Source: Archilochus colubris (lineage: Eukaryota > Chordata > Aves > Apodiformes > Trochilidae). Taken from it: DNA of 64,000 nt. The notes under the pieces are model-generated. The model was not told the DNA's origin. It worked only from the letters and a program-made list of their open reading frames with translations, and made no database searches. Numbering within the stretch: position 1 is the stretch's first letter; the number at the start of each line of letters is the position of its first letter. Both the position numbers and the translations under genes were made by a program. The stretch lies in NCBI GenBank assembly GCA_023079485.1, contig CM041089.1:12291001-12355000 (forward strand). Direction: 5' to 3'. This document shows, one piece after another, positions 51,584 to 62,465 of this stretch.

Positions 51584-53736
51584 CTGACAAGAAGGTTGAG
51601 GCAGGAAACAACCCACATTGTGACAAACACCTTCTCCACCCCTGAATCCTCTGATCACAAAAATCCCCTGCTCTAAGCTGACGAAGGGGTCAGGATTTCT
51701 ACCTCCTGTTCTGGTAAAATGCTCTGTGTTTTATGGACAAAATTAATTCAGTGCCATGTGCACAGTTCATCTGTGCCTCTGCATAAATGAGGCACATGGC
51801 ACATAGGGAAGGCTGTGCACTGGCATGCAAAGGAAACATTTAGAGATTATTCTGAAAATTAGAGACTGGTGGGTGGTGAGAAGACAGCCTTGTGGGAAAA
51901 AATGAGTGTCTGCAGGCTGAGAAAATGGGTCAGCAAATGTGAAAGCATCTTTCCAGGAGACTGGGAAGCAGAGTTTTGAAAAAGCCAAGATTCAAAGCCA
52001 AAATCTAGTAAGTCTGGAGCTATAGTAGACTGTGAAAGATTACTCCCCTTCTTGTTGGATCTGTCCATCCATTTTTTATTAGACAAAAGGCCTTTATCAA
52101 AACCAGGCCAAGTCCCACAGTAGACTTTGGACTTTTAGACTTTTTGGAGAAAACTTCACAGTAGAGTGTTGAAACCTTTCATTATGCTGACAATACCATG
52201 GGCATTTTACCCATTTGCCATCACTGACACATATTCCCTCCACCTTTGCATCACTGAGGACAAAACAGAGCTCAGCAGGATTCCCAAATTAAAGCATGAA
52301 TATGACACACATACTCCTCATTGTTGCAAATACCTCTGGAAAAAATCCCTATAAAAGCATGTGAAGAGAAAAACTTTGCAGAATGATCCTTGACCAAGTA
52401 CCTCAAACACCAAGAGGGTATTTAATAGCAAAGAGACCTCAAAAAAATGGACAGACTCTCAAGACATAAGTGGTTTAGTGGATTGGATGTTATGGGAAGG
52501 AAGAGGGATGGAGAAAGGCTGTTCCTAGATGTTTTTTCCTCTTCTTTATGGGTGTAGTGGAGCTATAGGAACCCAAAAGCTGAAGCAGAACACAACCTCT
52601 TGGCAGTGCTCCAGACACTCAGCTGGTCCAGAGAAGGTGTCACACCAGCTGAACACTTTCTCTATTGCCTACATAATATTTGTAAGTGAACCTGAACTCC
52701 ACACGAGGGAAGCTTAATCTGTAACTAAGGCACCAGCCTCTAGTTCCAGTGTGTGCAGGTGTCAGAGGCAGCTCAGCTGGGGCTTTCCAGGTTACCTGTG
52801 CCACAGAAGTGGCTTCTGTCCCAGGGGGGTGGTGAGAAGGGCCCTGCCCCACACTGTCCCTTCAGGTCACCTTGGCCATGGCCCACAGAGGGCACAGCTG
52901 AGCTTCTTTTGGCCCCTGAAGTTTTCTTCACAATATCCTACCAATGCAATATTCAGTGTTCCTGAACCTGTAAAGGATACACACCTTCACACCTGGGAAG
53001 GATAAGGTTATCCTCCTTCTTTACATTTAACTTTAAAATGGTCTTAAAATGCTGTACTTTTCATGGAAGACACCTGACCACAGCTGAAAGTCTGTTCACA
53101 TCTAACAGAAGTAATCTCAAATACTAACAGCCACTAAAATCTACACCCTAATTTTCAAATTCTTCACCAGTCTATGCTGAGAGCATGAAGCTAAGATTTC
53201 CAGCTTTTTTCCTGCTCTTAACAGACTTGTGTCTTTGTATAAAGATCAAAGACTTAAGTTTACACCACCAGTTATGCTGCTGCAAAATTAATTCACAAAG
53301 GAAAAGTGATATTAAACATTTACCAGCTTCATGTGGCACTGTTGGTCCTCAGCAGACTGCAGTCCAGTGTCCCACATGCCACTACAAAGAATGAGGATAA
53401 GAATTCAGTAGGATAACCCTGATTAAAATAAAACCATGGTATACTTCCCTAGGATGGTTTAGGTGACATGTGAAAGGACTTAGAATATTTGCTGCTTTAC
53501 GTTTCTACTGTTTTATACAGCAAAGGGAAATCCTTAATTATGTGCATGCTACCAAGAGGGCGCCTAGACTGAGGACTTAGCCCATGTTACACCATAACAG
53601 ACTGCAGAGCAGTGTTATCTCTCATCAGTTTCTCAGCTGCTAGAGCAAAACAGCTCTACTGCTCTGCAGAGTTCACAGAACAGTGCATTGACCACCACTG
53701 CTCCTCCTCTTCCCCCCTTGAGCCATTCACACTCAC

Positions 53737-53990
53737 CTGCCACAGCTGCACTGGCACTGCTGTGATGCTCTGTAGGGTCACTGCAGGCTCCTCAGCCACT
53801 CAGCTCAGCAGCAGCAGTGACAAACTCTGCTCTATTCCCTTCATGCTTCATGAGGTCCTGAGGAGGCTGCTCAATCACTCATCCGTTCTACATCTTCTTC
53901 AGGGTGGCATCTGCAGCACATACTCCAGGCAGCATTTTCCCTTCTTCACTTGGGTGTTCCTGATATCACTGACAAACTGAACTCGAAACA
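53737..53990 (-). pseudogene. IGSF22: IGSF22 relic: immunoglobulin I-set exon with intact splice sites
   Basis: The acceptor CCAACCCCTATCCCAG and a strong donor (GGCAG|GTGAGT) bound a 254-base exon. It starts FRVQFVSDIRNTQVKKGKCC (strands A to B of an I-set domain), then LEYVLQM. A one-base shift leads to PEEDVERMSD, then a stop, and the end of the domain reappears as EHHSSASAAVAG, a typical G strand, just before the donor. The splice sites survive but the reading frame is broken at least twice. Confidence 0.75.
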
Positions 53991-54301
53991 CTGGGATAGG
54001 GGTTGGCAAGAAAAGTTGGCAAATACAAGCAAGCACCTTAGAAATAAAAACATGTGGGACATAATATGGGCTCATGTGCAGAAGAGATTCCAGGGCTGTG
54101 GCTTTACTTGCAGTGTGGGCTTGATGAAATGAGGTCTTGATGCTCCTCTGCTTGCTCATCCACAGACCAGCTTTAGGAGACTGCAGATTCCATTTTTTTC
54201 AGCCCAGGCTCTGGGGCACTGTGAGTTTTATGGATTTGGCAGCTCAAAGCCTGCTAGCTTGCATTTGATCCACCCACTGCCCAAAGAAGCTTCCTTTGTG
54301 T

Positions 54302-54469
54302 TACTTCTGGTTAATGAAGAGTGGAGTGTTCTACATTAGATCTTCAGCTTCAACACTGAGTCCTTTAAAGCCACTGGACAGAACACCCTCATTTTTCAGT
54401 GTCAGCCAGTCCATCATCACACATGCTGATTTCATACTTATGATCTTGCATCAACTCTTTCCCATTGAA
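54302..54469 (-). pseudogene. IGSF22: IGSF22 relic: immunoglobulin second-half exon with in-frame TAG
   Basis: From an AAAAG acceptor the frame reads FNGKELMQDHKYEISMCDDG, the C to D strands of an Ig domain. A shift at about 54,402 leads into LTLKNEGVLSSGFKGLSVEA, then EDLM, a TAG stop at 54,330-54,332, and NTPLFIN in the same frame. These blocks are the E, F and G strands in order. At the expected end AAG|TAAC looks like a donor that has lost one G. Two independent disabling changes plus a possible splice loss mark the exon as dead. Confidence 0.8.
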
Positions 54470-54927
54470 CTTTTAGGTGAAGTTTTGCTATTTCTTTGTC
54501 AGGCAGATTTAAAATACTGCTTTCTGTCTTTCAGTCATTTTCTGTGGTTTCAGTTTGGACAGGAGTTAGGGGCTCATCTAGTAAAATATCAAAAAAGACA
54601 AATATTTATTCTTTTATACTCAGTTCCTGATCTCAGATAACCTACACTAAATAGCTAGACTTCAGTGAAGTAATTTCTTTCTGGAGTGGGAACAGAAAGA
54701 TCAATTCATTCCATCAGCTTCAGTGGAAATTAAGCTACCTACAGCTGATAATGTTCACTAAAAGTTGCATGTAATCCTACAAAGCTGATTACCAGCAGAC
54801 ACACTGCTTTTCTTTTCAGTTCTTTTGCCTTAGCTTTCTTTTTTTTTTCCTTTTCTTCTATCCTTTCCTGTAGATCACCATAAAGTAAATGGCTTCAGGC
54901 AACTGCAGATGACATCTAAAAGCATAC

Positions 54928-54998
54928 CTGGAGCCATCTGGCAAGCTGAAGGAGGACTACATCTTCCTGCATTATCTGTCAAGAGTGCTGCAGAGCTG
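54928..54998 (-). pseudogene. IGSF22: IGSF22 relic: immunoglobulin first-half exon
   Basis: The frame ends QEDVVLLQLARWLQ just before a donor (CTCCAG|GTATGC), in phase 0 with the next exon, which begins FNGKEL. Together they fit the B strand, core tryptophan and C' strand of one Ig domain. Upstream, ALQHS then a stop then QIM sits in the same frame, so an in-frame TGA is present. The conserved B-strand cysteine is not seen. The right boundary is uncertain. Confidence 0.5.
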
Positions 54999-55762
54999 AG
55001 CACAGGATTATAATTTGTTTTAAGGCAGGTAATCTACCACACTACATAATAGTCTGCACCCAAGCCCTGCTAAAAGCTTTATCAAAAAGGTAAGTATGAT
55101 ACTTAAAGAATGGTACTTATAGCAAAGTTTATCTGGGAAAGATGGACCTACTGCAATAAAGGATGCTGCAGGTGGGCTGCATCACTTTTACTTAGCATCA
55201 ATTTAAAGCAGGTTTGCTGTATGTAATGGGGTTGGTTTTCTTTCAAACAGCAGGCACACCTTTAGCCTCAGGAAACATATAAAGATGAAAAAAGGTAACT
55301 GTCATTACGCACAGACCCACCCACTCAGTCCCAAATCCTACAACACTGCTCGAGCACAGTTCATTTTCACAAAAAGGTCAGTGCCAATGTGCATTTTAAC
55401 ATTCCCATCTTTTCCACTAAACCTGGTCCAAATTCAGTAGTGACTCACACCCCTGCCAAACTGACATCAGTGGAGAATTTGGCTTATTATGTTTAATAAC
55501 TAGACTTCAAACTGAAAGCTGCTGTCTCATAAAATGTGTTTTCACATGGGTGCTCTGGTAATTGTGGATTGATTTATGAGTTGTGCAACATCAGATTTCT
55601 GTTTGAGCCTAAAAAGACAACAGAATTGTCAATGTTGCAAAGACATGAAAGAAAAGAACATAGAACACACTTTAGCCCACCAGTTTTGACACTCAGATTT
55701 TTAACTGTGGATGTTGACATTGTACACAGAACCACATGTATGTGAGAACAAGTATTACCTAC

Positions 55763-55926
55763 CCCTCTCAGCATTAACTGTGTCTCATCAGCCACAGGAA
55801 GGTCTCTCCCATTCCCATTGGTGATACAAAGAGCATATTTCATACCTATATGCTTAATATCATTTTTTTTTCAGGGAATAAATAGAAAACAAAAGCTGTT
55901 CCTCATAATAAGCACAATTCTTGTAC
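55763..55926 (-). pseudogene. IGSF22: IGSF22 relic: immunoglobulin second-half exon with in-frame TGA
   Basis: One frame runs through the whole piece: RNSFCFLFIP, a TGA stop next to a run of nine A, then KKNDIKHIGMKYALCITNGN and GRDLPVADETQLMLR. This matches the E, F and G strands of an I-set domain (D-x-x-x-x-G-K-Y-x-L-x-I-x-N). The acceptor is TTTTCAAAG and a donor is available at GGG|GTAGGT. A single base change or an indel in the A-run would explain the stop. Confidence 0.7.
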
Positions 55927-56151
55927 CTTTGAAAATCTGTCTTTTTGTGTAGTGGACACAGAGGGCAAGTCACACAGTGCTAAGTTTAAATTCAGCAGAG
56001 GATAGATCCTTCCATCCTGCTCCACCCCACACTACTTTGCAGCAAATCTGCCCTGCAAAGACACTCCATTTTGTCTAACTTAAACATTTTTCCAAGCTGA
56101 GTTTTTAGTAAATGGGCTACTAACTAATTGAGCCAGACATCTAGGGCTCAC

Positions 56152-56227
56152 CCCTGGTCATGATCAAGGATTCTGTGTAGGCATCACACTTGGAGTTATC
56201 TGTATCACCTCAGGAGAAGTGTCTGGG
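56152..56227 (-). pseudogene. Candidate short exon relic (weak)
   Basis: A textbook acceptor (TTATTTTTTCTTTCCAG) and a donor (CCAGGG|GTGAGC) bound 76 bases. One frame reads a few residues, stops at TGA, then continues GDTDNSKCDAYTESLIMTR. I do not recognise the sequence. It is listed only because both splice sites are good and it lies in line with the other relics. Confidence 0.25.
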
Positions 56228-56358
56228 CTGGAAAGAAAAAATAACAGAGAAAGCAATAAGCAAATCTAGAGGCAGTGGGGAGTGAGTATGGCAAAAGTAT
56301 TAGTGAATTCCTTTTTGTGTTTAAATCAGTATTTTTTTAAATCATTGACAGAACTGAC

Positions 56359-56652
56359 CTGTTGAAAATCCAGAATTTCTGAGGGCAGAAATTTTGAGGC
56401 CAAATCCAATGCTCCCTCCTCTGTGAAAATCCCTCAGCCTTTCCAAAGCCCTTGAAACAGAATGAAGTCTTCCCACTGACAGTGATGTACTTTGGATCAG
56501 GTCCATTCTTGGCCAAAGGCAGCAAAAAGAAGCCACCTTTCTTCTGAGACATCCTTCTTCTCTGGTACTCTGCATTGAAAGTATCACCCCTGACCTGCAT
56601 AAGCAATTCAGAGACCAGAGGAGGGTGAATGGAAGCTGTTGGGCTTCAGACT
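56359..56652 (-). pseudogene. Candidate IGSF22 N-terminal-region exon relic
   Basis: A strong acceptor (TTTTTCTTTTCCTACAG) and a donor (TCAACAG|GTCAGT) bound 294 bases. The middle reads LLMQVRGDTFNAEYQRRRMS then KYITVSGKTSFCFKGFGKAE in one frame. The end reads IFTEEGALDLASKFLPSEIL then DFQQ in another, with a shift near 56,425; a first frame at the acceptor also needs a shift. The residue composition and splice sites look like a former coding exon, but I cannot assign the domain, so the link to IGSF22 is by position only. Confidence 0.4.
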
Positions 56653-57970
56653 CTGTAGGAAAAGAAAAAGAGTTTGACCTGTCCTGGCTGGCAGACTTGT
56701 AAATGAAGGACTGCCTGAGAGGAGAGGTAAATTAGAGCAAACTAAGAATTAAGAAGAGAGGAGAGAAAGGGACAGAGCAAGGCAAGTAAAGAATAGAACA
56801 GAAGGGCAGAATTTTTGCAGTCATGGGACATCACAGATTAAACAGGGCTGAACTGGGACATCTGCCTTGAATATTACAAATTATTAAGATTTAGGGATGG
56901 TTTTGCCTGAATGGCACACAAGAGGCACTAGAGCCTAACTATGCTAAACACAAAACTGGGTAGCAAAAAGAAGGGTGCCTGCTATGATGCTCTTCTGTTG
57001 ACTGGAAACACAGCAGCATTTGAGAGTAGGCTGGCTGCAAATAGGGACATTTTTGTTGCTGCTGAGAAATGTTATAGTGCTTAAGTTTTGTTTTTTTTTT
57101 TTTTACTGAGGAAATAGCAAGGTAATGGCAAGAAAATAAAAAAAAAAGTGTGTTACCTTAGCACATACTTCTTAAAAACACTGTAAAAAGTATTCTGGAT
57201 CCTTCTACTGGTACCCACTCACTTTTCCACATTGCATTATGTTTTGGTTTACTTTAGCTTTAGCTCAGTATATTGCTTTGTATCCTAAAATTCAGGAGGA
57301 AGCATTTGACTTAATGAATGAATGGAACAGGAGCCTGTTACCTATTTTCTCTATTTGGATTTATTTTCAATGCATGGTTTCTTTTCCTGTCTGCTTTATG
57401 GAGATTATATTAACCTTGCTTTACTTCACATGCTGTACTTACTACAACTTTACATCCATCACAGACACAGCTCTGGGAATAAAATTTGTTCATTAGCAGT
57501 GTTCTGCCAGGAATTATTTGTGAATTTTTGTGTCATATATAATAAAGACTCATATGATCTTTCTGTCACTTCAGACAGTCACAGATTTGTCATATGGGAG
57601 AGATTACACATGTTGGAAAAGCTTATTTACTTATGCATTTAAGGTCACATTCTTCTAGCCCCAGCCAAGTAATTTGATCATGAGCTTTGCATAAACAAGA
57701 ATTGTTGTATTGAAATCAGTAAGGAGAGGTTTCCAGCAGCTAAAATGCACAACAGAATTTCCACTGATTTTGACTGATCCATGACAAATTTCTAAAAGCA
57801 GTGAGGGTGGATATCAGTAACTGCAGTTTGAACCTGACTTTGCTTACCAGTGTTCCAGCCATAGAAGATAATGGACCACACTTACTTGTATGAATATACC
57901 AAAGAATATACCTAAGAGCACCAGAAAATGCAGTCAGAACTGTCTTTGACCAGAAATTGGTGTTACTCAC

Positions 57971-58053
57971 CCTTGGGTGTTTCCAGTGGACAAGGTTTTT
58001 TCCACAAAATCAGGAATGCTTTCTCCAGCAAGGATCTCAAAGGAGTCATCACA
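57971..58053 (-). pseudogene. IGSF22: IGSF22 relic: N-terminal-type exon, undamaged
   Basis: An 83-base exon with acceptor TTGGTGTCTTTAG and strong donor (CCAAGG|GTGAGTAA) encodes CDDSFEILAGESIPDFVEKT followed by LSTGNTQ. The PDFVEK block is the usual entry into an Ig domain in the titin and myosin-binding protein C superfamily. No stop or shift occurs. It is the rightmost recognised IGSF22 piece, about 4.3 kb from the PTPN5 stop codon, and its good condition fits a loss that is not very old, or a piece that is still spliced. Confidence 0.5.
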
Positions 58054-58283
58054 CTAAAGACACCAATGTGGCAGAAGGCTCCCTACAAACAACATCTTTT
58101 GTGGGGGGAAAAGCAGAATACAGAGGTACTGTTTGAGGGATTTGCTTATCAGGAGTGGGAAAAGGTGAATTCAAGAAGAAGCCCTGAAGAGTTACACAGA
58201 GAATTGCCCCAGTCAGACCCTTGGGAGAGGAAACAGGAGACTGCTGATTAATTCCTTGTTTCTTTCCAGTCCTTCTGCAGAAT

Positions 58284-58390
58284 TTGGGCAAGTAATTTGC
58301 TCTCTGTATCTGTCTTGTCACCCACACAATGAGAAAATTAGGATGTCTTGATGCACAGGGGTGCTGCAAGATGCTTTGATGCTAGATGTC
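58284..58390 (+). mobile_element. Probable MIR-like SINE relic
   Basis: TTTGGGCAAGTAATTTGCTC then TCTGTATCTGTCTTGTCACC and AATGAGAAAATTAGGATG follow the MIR core order (gggcaagtcactt - ctctgtgcctcagtttc - tgtaaaatgagg). It is diverged and approximate at both ends. Confidence 0.5.
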
Positions 58391-60870
58391 ATTCAAGAAA
58401 GGTATCAAAACTGGATGTATCTGCAGGCCCATTAGGACTAAGCTCCTGCCCTATGTTTAGACAAATGCCCAGTTTAAGACAAATCCTCCTCCTATAAACT
58501 GTGCATTTCAAGAGGCTACAAAGATCTCCATTTTCCTGTAAGAATGAACCCATTTAAGTTTTTTTTACAAGACCTAGGTCTTCAGTTCAAGTCACAAGGT
58601 CTTTTTTTCCCCAAACAACCTAAACAGTAAAGAGCTGGCCTTGAATACTCATTTTTAACAGCTCCATGCAAATGCCTCACTGGTACTGAGATATTTTTTG
58701 GTGGTTAATAGCAAAAGGTGTCATTTTTATACCAGGAAAATCAAGAGAAACTCTACTGCCATATTTGGATTATTCTGCTTTATTCACTTCAACTGTGTCA
58801 TTGCACTTTTCCATAATGAAAGCCCTCCCCAGCTCTCCTAATTTCATCACATACAGTAGAGAGGGCTGGAAGCTGTCACTGTACTCTCTTCAACTTGTCA
58901 CAGCTTTTCTACTCATCGTTTTAAGTGTTTCAAGGAGTTACACTTCAGAGTGGTACTTCACAAAGTTCCTTTCTTGAGAAGGAAAGAAAAAGCAAAGCAA
59001 ATCTAAGACTAAAGCTATTGATCTCACAGAGCTGATTTCCACCTGCCTGCCCACAGCCACAGAATACAAAGTATTAGAACATTCTTGAGGATATATGTTT
59101 ATGAATATTATGAATATCTTTTCTTTTTTTTTCCCACAGCTACTAAAATCTTGATCATTCCTACTAAAGAGACAGGAGGTTTCAAGACCATTACTGACCC
59201 TTCTGTGTACCTTGGCTCACATGAAGTGCTGTAGATTGTTGTAGGAAGATGCCTGGGTCCTTTTACACTGGACAAATATAGTGTTCCAAAATTTAAATAC
59301 ATACTGGCCTCTTGTGGGCTGTGTTGTTACATCTCTTACATTGGCTTCAGCAGTTTCTCAGTCTTGGAATAACAGGACAATAAAACTTAAAGTATTAGGT
59401 CAAAAGGAATAAACCTTGTGTAGGACAAAAGGACAACTTTTTATTTAAAAATAATCAGTACCTTCCCAATCTCAGGTTTTCTTATAATTGATTCTTACAC
59501 CATTTCAAAACTTTGATCAAAGGCAGACTATTAAACAATTTACCAATCATTTTCATGTTAAGATATAAGGGTCTAAGTTTCAAACAGTTGAACAGCAAAT
59601 GCTGTTTTGTTGTTTCAGCCAGTCCTGGGTGTTCCTTTCACATCTCAGTGATGGAACAACCATGCCTTGGCTTTGTTTATTTTGAAGTTATACAGGCAGC
59701 AGTTTCCACCATTTCCAAGTCCAGCAAGTTCATTCAGTTACTCAAACAGGTACCAGCTTTTTAGAAAATCACTTCACAATTTTACAGAGATCTCTGAATC
59801 TAACTGATCTCAAGTTCTTCTGCATGGCCAGAGCTCAATTCTGCTAATCCTAAGCACTTATTAAGACTACTGTGCTGTCAGAAGAGATCAGAACAGCTGA
59901 TATAAGGTCCTTCAGACTCAAATTCTACTTAAAAAAAAAAAAAAAGAGAGCAAAAAGAGACAGAGAAATGTATCAATTGCAGTAAGGCTGGAGAGTAAAG
60001 AGGAGGATTAGCTCCAAATCTGTTATATGATCCAAGAGGCATTTGAATGTTTTGATCCTGACCAAGTGGCATGTCCTTGGCATTTGCTTTGTACCACTGA
60101 TGCAAAGCAGCCTGATTTTGTCAGTGATCACTCCCTCAAGACATTCCACATATGTAGAATGGAGTGGACAGCAGGGTAGGTTTCCTTCCCCAGTATAAAT
60201 TGTTTGCTTCTACTCAAGTCAGAGAAGCACTACCAGCTGTCTGTCAGTATCTTAGAGCCCATTACACCTTGTTTGCCATACAGCAATTACCCTCTTGTAG
60301 AGGAGGCAACTTACACACTGAACTTCACTCCTATGTGCCCACTCCTCTCAATCATCATTTATTATTCTTTAGCAGATGCACACTAAGCTGATGACAGAAC
60401 AAGTACTTCTATTCACTGAGTCAGTTGTGACACTGACAGGAACAGCTGAGAACATCATTTATTGGGATTTCCACTTATAATGTTACTCAGAACATCACTG
60501 GTGCTGTTGTTATTTCTAAGGAGTGCTTAGATGGAATGGTGTTACCCCCTCAAAAGAATCAGTATCAATGGGAAGAATACAGCTAGCAAGGTTTACATAA
60601 AACTAACAGTCATGTTATGCTCAAAAGCTTAAGTTTATTGCTCTATTTAATGACTACCACCAGTAATTTTAAAAATAATGCCAGTTCTTCCTGCTAGCTT
60701 TTCACTGAAGGAAATATTTTAAATACAGCAATAAAATCAAGTTGTTTAAAGATAACACAATTTGCAACACATTCATGCAAACCCTGCTGATAGGATTTTT
60801 ACAGTTCAGGGATCCAGAATAAACACAAAGGATGTGTACTGAAATACTGGGAAACTTTCCCCACAGTGAT
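58391..60870. other. Intergenic, no gene recognised
   Basis: AT-rich sequence between the IGSF22 relic and PTPN5. An A-run of 15 lies at 59,931-59,945. The 5' untranslated exon and promoter of IGSF22 would be expected in or near this stretch, but I see no CpG island. Confidence 0.4.
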
Positions 60871-60882
60871 GAAGTTGTAGGC

Positions 60883-60965
60883 ATAACATTTCAGGCCCTA
60901 CACCCTGCACCTACTGACATCAATAGCAAAGCCTCAGTGGGAGCAGGACCAGCCCTTATTGTTCT
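60883..60965 (-). repeat. Ancient interspersed repeat-like block
   Basis: The block 'caggccctacaccctgcacc' followed by 'tactgacatcaatagc' and 'agtgggagcaggaccagccc' resembles a string common in bird and reptile DNA (tgacttcaatgggagcaggatcaggccc, in direct and reverse-complement copies). I cannot name the family. A weaker match lies at 47,613-47,641. Confidence 0.35.
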
Positions 60966-61459
60966 GAGAGCTGCTTTACCTTCTCCTCATCAGGAAGTAC
61001 AGTATATTCTCAGAATCTTCTGCACTAATAAAAGTTTGGTTATTGTTACAAATAAAGAGAAGCAAAAATATTTTTAGTAGACCATTACAACTTCTATTCA
61101 CAAAACACTCATTTTTCATGTGAAGGGTCCACTCAATATAGCACTTAAACATATGCTTACCTGTAAGCATTAAACACAAACTACAGTCTTCACAGCCTGA
61201 CTGAGGTCTAAAAAGAAAAGCATGAGCAGTAGTTTGTGTTACAGAAGAGGAAACACTGCTACCTGGACTAGTGATTAGGGGACAATGATTGTTTAAATTT
61301 GTTTTGAGGGCAAGAGTATCAAGAAACAGCCAATATGTTCAGACTGATTTTTTTTAAAGCTACCTATAGGATTTGTCATTGATTTTAAAGAACGTTGGGC
61401 ACTCTGACAGACACCCTCAAGACTTTGAAACAAGTTCAGATTCATACAATACAAATCAT

Positions 61460-61465
61460 TTTATT
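61460..61465 (-). terminator. PTPN5: Candidate polyadenylation signal of PTPN5
   Basis: TTTATT on + is AATAAA on the minus strand, about 910 bases past the PTPN5 stop codon. It is the first canonical signal I find on that side. A second lies at 60,634-60,639, which would give a 1.7 kb 3' UTR. Transcript ends would decide. Confidence 0.4.
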
Positions 61466-62371
61466 ATTAATTTCTTAATAAAGATTAATTCAACTCACCA
61501 AATGCCTCACCTGATTTCCAACCTCAACTTTCAGTGGAAGTTGAATTTGGGTTGTGGTCTGACTATGTAAAAAGAGGAACAGTTTGCAAAAGTCAATCTG
61601 GTGGCAGACTGAGATGCTGAAATATTGACAGAGAAAAGGTAAAGCATAAAGAATTTATATCCAGATTAACTGCTACTATTAACCTCAAATTCACCTGGCT
61701 GTCACAATACAGGGTACATTGCTGGTAAGAATTGGAGGTTAGAATTTCACTCACATCATTGAAATATTTCTTGTCCCTTAGTTCTGATAACACTACTGGT
61801 GGACTGCTTTAGAAAAAATGAACAAGCAAACATGATGTGAGAAACAATTTCATTGTGAATCTACTTGAATCTTTCAATGCAGAGGCTCTGAAGGTTTACG
61901 ATATACACAGTATTCGGTAATTTTATATGTAAAAACAATCAGAAATAGGCAAAAAGTTACTTTCAAGCTTAGTCAACATACGGCACATTTCAGCATGACA
62001 ATTCAAAAAGTTTAACACTGTATTTGGATATATTAGCAATGATTTTTTAAAAATAGCAAACTGAAGACTGGATTTTTTTCAGATTTTTTTTCCTGCTTTT
62101 GTAACAAATGAAGCTACTATCCTTATTTACAGTATAAATAAGCCTTTTTTGGTGAAGATAATGTCCTGTCACATATGTTTAAGACAAGGCATACCTCAGC
62201 TCTTAAATGTCAATGCAAACAAGAGCGTAAAAGCAATATCAAAGGAAAGTAATAGATCTTTTTTTTCCAGCTAGAACAGCCAGGTTACCACGTGTGTCAT
62301 CAGATCTGAAATATATCTGAATGCAGTCAAAAAGTTCACTTGGTTTTAGCCTTGAGGAATATCATGAATAC
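61466..62371 (-). other. PTPN5: Probable PTPN5 3' untranslated region
   Basis: AT-rich sequence following the PTPN5 stop codon with no coding motif. T-rich tracts (for example 62,080-62,092 and 62,261-62,268 on +) are typical of long brain-gene 3' UTRs. The extent is inferred from the first AATAAA only. Confidence 0.45.
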
Positions 62372-62465
62372 TTATTCTTCTGCTGCTCTAGAAAGCTGTT
62401 TTCCGTACAAGCTCATGACATGATGAACAAATTGATACTGTTCACAGGTCTGGATCATTCCTCCC
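62372..62465 (-). CDS. PTPN5: PTPN5 (STEP tyrosine phosphatase), last coding exon
   Basis: The acceptor CTTTCCTTTTTCAG precedes 62,465. The exon begins with the last base of a split arginine codon, then encodes GGMIQTCEQYQFVHHVMSLY and GKQLSRAAEE, with TAA at 62,374-62,372. The GGMIQTCEQYQFVHHV block is the C-terminal helix of the classical protein tyrosine phosphatase domain; it fits STEP, a neuronal phosphatase acting on MAP kinases and glutamate receptors. Only the last 30 residues are in the window; the catalytic HCSAGIGRTG exon lies beyond the right edge. Gene order supports PTPN5 over its paralogues PTPRR and PTPN7. Confidence 0.92.

Larger units (their letters stand above)
48317..58053 (-). 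pseudogene. IGSF22: IGSF22 unitary pseudogene (overall span of recognised relic exons)
   Basis: This span lies on the minus strand between TMEM86A and PTPN5, the position and orientation of IGSF22 in mammals. It holds a right-to-left series of exon relics. They encode an N-terminal-type segment, three immunoglobulin I-set domains spread over several exons, a further Ig domain, then three fibronectin III pieces. IGSF22 is a large Ig/FN3 protein related to the myosin-binding protein C family. Exons are separated by introns with recognisable AG acceptors and GT donors, so it is not a retrocopy. In-frame stops (near 55,868 and 54,332) and frameshifts (54,402; 53,905; 50,020; 49,960; 48,847) break at least five exons. 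I infer loss of function in this bird. The 3' end and several intervening exons are not identified. Confidence 0.75.

Noticed and set aside
52795..52830. Minus reading PPGTEATSVAQ between splice-like AG and GT
   Set aside because: The exon would be about 20 bases, and the next domain strands do not follow.
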